Of a DNA stretch of 8,256 nt, positions 4,980-8,256 are shown piece by piece. The notes beneath the pieces were generated by a model. It was not told the DNA's origin. It made no database searches and saw only the letters and a program-made list of their open reading frames with translations. This DNA is from JBEKCP01 sp050014815 (lineage in GTDB: Bacteria; Planctomycetota; Planctomycetia; Pirellulales; Thermoguttaceae), in contig JBEKCP010000254.1 of NCBI GenBank assembly GCA_050014815.1, forward strand, positions 1 to 8,256, given 5' to 3'. A program made the translations under genes and the position numbers. Every line of letters starts with the position of its first letter. The first letter of the stretch is position 1.

Positions 4980-6315
4980 GTCCCTTCTGCCGGAAGGGAC
5001 CAATAGGCAAGGTTACGTCATCATCCACTTGCACCGCTCGGCAGGCGGGGCCAACTTGCAATGATTCGTGGGCTGGGTAAAGGCTGTAAATCAACCGCAT
5101 CTTTCCGGGTATAGCCAAGCCCAAACAAACAAGCGCGGTCCATTCGGCCGGTTTCAGCACGAAGTAGCCAAGGTCTGCCAACAACGGATGAACGAGCGGC
5201 GCCGCCAGTCTTGGTCCCAGGCGATCATATATCCGACGGCATGCGCGATGGCTCTTGGGGCTGACACTCACCAGCAGCAACTCAAATCCTTTCAAGACAC
5301 GCAATTGGTCGTTCACTCGATAGGCCGTTCCGTTTGGAGCGAGGTAGTGCTCGCCGTGGACCACGCGGGGATGCCCATTCGCCACGGCAGTGCAGACGAA
5401 ACAACCTTGCGGCGGGGTCGTTGGAAGCCGCGAATACTCTTCGAGCATCCAGGTGAACGAAACTCGCCAGGCACTGCAATGGGCACCGAACCAGGTGACG
5501 GCGCCTAGAAGCTGGGCCAAGCTGAATGTGAAGCGCGACCTTGCCTCGCTCCCGCGGATCAGGTGGAACGAGGTGATGAGGTACGCAGCCAGTGCCCAAG
5601 GCGTCGAACACCACAGACACGCAAAAATGACCACCGGCATTGCCAGCATGGAAACGAGCAGGAGGGCGAGTGCACCCCAAGCAATCCCTTCGCGGCCTTT
5701 TCCAAGCTTTGCCCCCAGGAGCTGCCAGGTACCCCACGGCACGACTGCGGCGAGCACCGAGACGATTGCTGCTTGGATTATGGATGAACCGCCCGCCGCG
5801 ACAAGAAAAATGAGCCAGTATTCCGCCGCCACCAGCACTCCGCTGAGAACTCCAAACCGCACCAGGACATTGTCCCGGAATCTTGCCGGTTCAACGAACA
5901 GCAGGACCATACAGCTCATGCTGTACAGCAGAAATGGATAAAGCGGGACCGACGCCTTGTGCGAAAGAAGAAGCTGAGCGTAGGCACTTGGCACTCCTGA
6001 CTGCCACACAGGGCTATCGGGATAGCTGATCGCAAAGCAGATAAATGGCAGGATGACGCCGACAAGAAGTTGTACGCCGCCCACGGGCTTAAACGGCGGA
6101 GACACCCTGCCGTTCCCCGGCTGTGAGGCCAGGTCCAAGGTAGGATCAGGGGCGGTGCTCGACTGCGGATTACCCTCAGAATTGTCGAGTCCGTCGACGC
6201 TCCCCTCCGGGGAGGCGTCTCGCGACTGGTCGAGGTCCGCTCGCCCGGTGCAGCAGTTCCAGCACACCTCGAAATCGTCGTCTACTGCCTCACCGCACTT
6301 GCTGCATTGCCACAT
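4897..6315 (-). CDS. Polytopic membrane protein with N-terminal zinc ribbon (DUF6688-like)
   Basis: The 472-residue protein opens with a zinc ribbon (Cys4, Cys7, Cys18, Cys21, in MWQCSKCGE and EVCWNC) of a type frequent in planctomycetes. An acidic, Ser/Pro-rich linker (about 27-75) follows, then about six to seven membrane helices (roughly 81-98, 125-142, 150-172, 178-199, 211-235, 237-253, 264-280). The C-terminal soluble part has CFVCTAVANGH (305-315), VNDQLRVLKGFE (334-345), YDRLGPRLAA (363-372) and KPAEW (388-392). This pattern reminds me of the uncharacterised DUF6688 family and, more distantly, of CFIATAAYG-type Cys domains; that is recollection, not a search. The last 55 or so residues look unlike a domain, and the final 83 bp overlap the antiporter gene. 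It lies 27 nt after the GH2 stop, so the two may be co-transcribed. No strong Shine-Dalgarno. GC is visibly lower than in its neighbours. Confidence 0.8.
   Translation of the reverse strand: MWQCSKCGEAVDDDFEVCWNCCTGRADLDQSRDASPEGSVDGLDNSEGNPQSSTAPDPTLDLASQPGNGRVSPPFKPVGGVQLLVGVILPFICFAISYPDSPVWQSGVPSAYAQLLLSHKASVPLYPFLLYSMSCMVLLFVEPARFRDNVLVRFGVLSGVLVAAEYWLIFLVAAGGSSIIQAAIVSVLAAVVPWGTWQLLGAKLGKGREGIAWGALALLLVSMLAMPVVIFACLWCSTPWALAAYLITSFHLIRGSEARSRFTFSLAQLLGAVTWFGAHCSAWRVSFTWMLEEYSRLPTTPPQGCFVCTAVANGHPRVVHGEHYLAPNGTAYRVNDQLRVLKGFELLLVSVSPKSHRACRRIYDRLGPRLAAPLVHPLLADLGYFVLKPAEWTALVCLGLAIPGKMRLIYSLYPAHESLQVGPACRAVQVDDDVTLPIGPFRQKGPTLRCSRSESATAAAGAAGPGTWSPSP
4979..5001 (+). terminator. Hairpin at the antiporter stop codon
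   Basis: A perfect 9-bp stem, GGTCCCTTC (4979-4987) and GAAGGGACC (4993-5001), encloses a 5-base loop and starts at the last base of the antiporter stop codon. No T tract follows (AATAGGCAAGG), so it may be an mRNA 3'-end stabiliser or a weak terminator rather than a classical intrinsic terminator. It lies inside the reading frame of the convergent gene. Confidence 0.5.
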
Positions 6316-6342
6316 TGCTGGGATCCAGCTACAAGAGCGATT

Positions 6343-8256
6343 CTACTTTTCCTTGACCTTGAAGTCGCGCAGGCTGCGGACCGGCTTGCCGGCGTCGGTC
6401 AGCTCGGCGATGATCGTGTAATTGCCCGGCTCCTTGGGGAAGGTCGCCGCGAAGGTGAGGATCTGCCGGCCATAGGCGGGCACGGCGCAGGGCTTCGAGT
6501 CGGCGGAGACCTGCTGGCCGCCCCGCACCACGCGGAGCCGCACAGGCCCGCTCCAGTCGCGATCGAGATCGTTGATAACAAATACCTGGAGCGGCCGCTC
6601 GGCGCCGGCGGGGACTTCGTCGGCCCAGAAATCCAGCATCAGCCCGACCGGGTTGAACGCCTCGCGGACGTACTCCTCGAAAAGAGGCTCGAACGTGAGC
6701 TTTTCGATGTCGGTGAAGTCATCGCAGGTGGCCCCGCCTTCCGGGCGCGGCTTGTCACCGGGCCGCGAGTAGCCCAGGCCGCAGAAGTGCATCACGGCCG
6801 CAGCCTCGCGGTGGCATCGCCAGAACTCGGTCAGGGCGGCCACGCAGCGGGCGTGAACCATCCGCCGCTCCTGGCCGGTCGAGTTCGGCCCCAACAGGTT
6901 CTCGTAAACCTTCTTCGTCAGCGTGGTCGGGCTGCCGTCGCGGTTGAGCCACAGCCAATCGTATTCGTTGATGATGATCGGCACCCGGAGCTTCTTCTGG
7001 GCGGCGTTGAGGCCGGGAACGGGCGAGGTCTTTTCCAGGTCCTTGAGCAAGAACGGGCGGTTGCCCGCCCAGTCCTTGATGAAGAGATAGGGGTGCGATT
7101 CGACGCAATCGGTTGGGCTCTGCGGCTCGGCCCAACCGTTCTCCCACGGGCGGCCGGAGAGGTCCAGGCGGCGGACCGCCCGGATCGCCTTGCCCGTCTC
7201 CTGCGTGTTGCTCTCGTTCTGCCCGTCCCAGATGGCCACGCACGGATGGTTCCATCGCTCGCGCATCCACTCGATGTACTGGGGGATGATCATCTCGGCC
7301 GCGGGTTTCTCCGGCGCCTTGCCCATGACCCAGATGGGGAACTCGTCCTGGATGAGGAATCCTTCCTCGTCGGCGATGTCGTACCACAGCTCGGGCGGGA
7401 AGCCGATGCAGTAGCGGATCGCGTCCCAGTGCATCGTCTTGTACTGCCGGTGCAGGCGGCGGACCCACTCGGCCCGCCAGGGGCGATCGCCCCGCTGGGC
7501 GTCTTCGAAGAATCGGTAGATGGTCACGTTGGTGCCGCGCACGAAGTAGGGCTTGCCGTTCAGGACGGCCCGTTGTAGGGCCGGATCGAACGTGAACGAC
7601 CGCATGCCGAACCGCAATTTGACGGCGTCGGCCCCGGTGCCAACCGTCAGCTCGTAGAGGAAGGGGTCTTCGGGCGACCAGAACCGGCAGCCGGCGATCG
7701 GGATCGTCAGATCGACCTTCGTCTGCCCTCCAGCGGCCAGCCGCGAGGGCGGGGCCTTCGCCGACCCGACCTGCCGGCCGCTTGCGGCTTCGCAAACCTC
7801 GGCCTCTACAGCGAACTCGCACGGCTTGTCGGCCGCCTCGATTTCCGCCACAACGCGGACGGCCTTGGCCGCCAGGTCGGGCACGGTCTGCACGTTGACC
7901 ACGCGAGGCGAACCGCTCAGGATCAACTCGACCGAATCGTAGATGCCCGGAATGAACAAGCACTTCTCGAAGTCCCAGCCGGAGGGCACGTCCTCGGGCA
8001 TCGACTCGCGGTTGGCCCCCAGGCGGATGATCAATTCATTTTGCTCGCCGTTGCCCTTCAGGTGCGGCGTGACGTTGAGCAGGGCCGGCGTAAAGCAGGG
8101 CAGGTGTTCGCCGACCATCCGGCCGTTGAGAAAGACTTTTGCCCCGTATCGGGCCTTGTGGATCTTGAGGATCGCGAAGGCGGGCACGGGCCCGTCGATC
8201 GAGAACGTGCGGCGATACCAGAAGGCCTGGCGAAGGGTGCTCTTCTTGCCCACGTC
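6343..8256 (-). CDS. Glycoside hydrolase family 2 protein (5' end outside window)
   Basis: The reading frame stays open to the right edge. The only in-frame start here is a GTG at 8251-8253, inside a typical GH2 lead-in (GKKSTLRQAFWYRRTF), so the true N-terminus lies beyond the window. Numbered from that GTG (636 residues), the order is: jelly-roll sugar-binding domain to about 112 (WYRRTF, KVFLNGRMVGEH), Ig-like domain 115-215, TIM barrel from about 216 (FGMRSFTF, LNGKPYFVRGTN, NHPCVAIWDGQNES) to about 545, and a C-terminal beta-sandwich (550-636). The likely acid/base is Glu347 in QNES and the likely nucleophile Glu430 in INEYDW. The family cleaves beta-galactosides, beta-glucuronides, beta-mannosides or related links with retention; this non-canonical QNE/NEYDW version cannot be assigned a substrate. 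Location cannot be judged without the N-terminus. It lies just upstream of the 4897-6315 gene. Confidence 0.9.
   Translation of the reverse strand, partial: DVGKKSTLRQAFWYRRTFSIDGPVPAFAILKIHKARYGAKVFLNGRMVGEHLPCFTPALLNVTPHLKGNGEQNELIIRLGANRESMPEDVPSGWDFEKCLFIPGIYDSVELILSGSPRVVNVQTVPDLAAKAVRVVAEIEAADKPCEFAVEAEVCEAASGRQVGSAKAPPSRLAAGGQTKVDLTIPIAGCRFWSPEDPFLYELTVGTGADAVKLRFGMRSFTFDPALQRAVLNGKPYFVRGTNVTIYRFFEDAQRGDRPWRAEWVRRLHRQYKTMHWDAIRYCIGFPPELWYDIADEEGFLIQDEFPIWVMGKAPEKPAAEMIIPQYIEWMRERWNHPCVAIWDGQNESNTQETGKAIRAVRRLDLSGRPWENGWAEPQSPTDCVESHPYLFIKDWAGNRPFLLKDLEKTSPVPGLNAAQKKLRVPIIINEYDWLWLNRDGSPTTLTKKVYENLLGPNSTGQERRMVHARCVAALTEFWRCHREAAAVMHFCGLGYSRPGDKPRPEGGATCDDFTDIEKLTFEPLFEEYVREAFNPVGLMLDFWADEVPAGAERPLQVFVINDLDRDWSGPVRLRVVRGGQQVSADSKPCAVPAYGRQILTFAATFPKEPGNYTIIAELTDAGKPVRSLRDFKVKEK

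Noticed and set aside
4979..5001. Attenuator or riboswitch at the antiporter 3' end
   Set aside because: It is a simple 9-bp hairpin after a stop codon with no downstream gene on that strand, so a regulatory role on translation has no target.
6307..7578. Plus-strand 423-codon frame and minus-strand 402-codon frame (6755-7963) over the GH2 gene
   Set aside because: Both are shadows of the GH2 gene, which has clear family motifs throughout; their own products are low-complexity and unrecognisable.

Overview
This window looks like an ordinary chromosomal segment of a high-GC planctomycete, probably Pirellulales-like. The evidence is indirect. It has a Tat-exported Gfo/Idh/MocA-type oxidoreductase, a secreted 24-residue leucine-rich-repeat protein ending in LPKCKIVR, a membrane protein starting with the MWQCSKCGE zinc ribbon, and an intergenic element with ACACTAGCCCGA / TCGGGCTAGTGT arms. 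All of these I associate with planctomycete genomes from memory; no search was run.

Layout, left to right. A small two-helix membrane protein with a C-terminal zinc ribbon (59-418, +) is followed by a non-coding stretch. Next comes a complete tRNA-His(GUG) on the minus strand (662-735), with its own promoter (756-784) and a 13-bp perfect hairpin terminator (621-657). A compact cluster of short direct and palindromic repeats (773-921) separates it from a minus-strand LRR protein (933-2099). A 97-bp inverted-repeat element (2146-2242) lies between the LRR gene and the upstream minus-strand Gfo/Idh/MocA oxidoreductase (2280-3539). A second inverted-repeat element (3656-3758) sits in the divergent gap before a plus-strand NapA/GerN-like cation:proton antiporter (3795-4979, TTG start). 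The antiporter converges, with an 83-bp overlap, on a minus-strand polytopic membrane protein (4897-6315). That gene lies 27 nt downstream of a glycoside hydrolase family 2 gene (6343-8256, minus) that runs off the right edge of the window.

Functional reading. The GH2 enzyme and the Gfo/Idh/MocA oxidoreductase fit the polysaccharide and sugar metabolism typical of these bacteria, but they are not in one operon and no pathway can be assigned. The antiporter is a stand-alone ion-homeostasis gene. The LRR protein and the two zinc-ribbon membrane proteins have no assignable function. I see no CRISPR array, phage, transposase, toxin-antitoxin pair, defence island or biosynthetic cluster. The features most worth a second look are the intergenic repeat elements, the unusual C-terminus of the 4897-6315 protein, and its uncharacterised zinc-ribbon/membrane/Cys-motif architecture. 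I did not find a convincing new multi-gene system.
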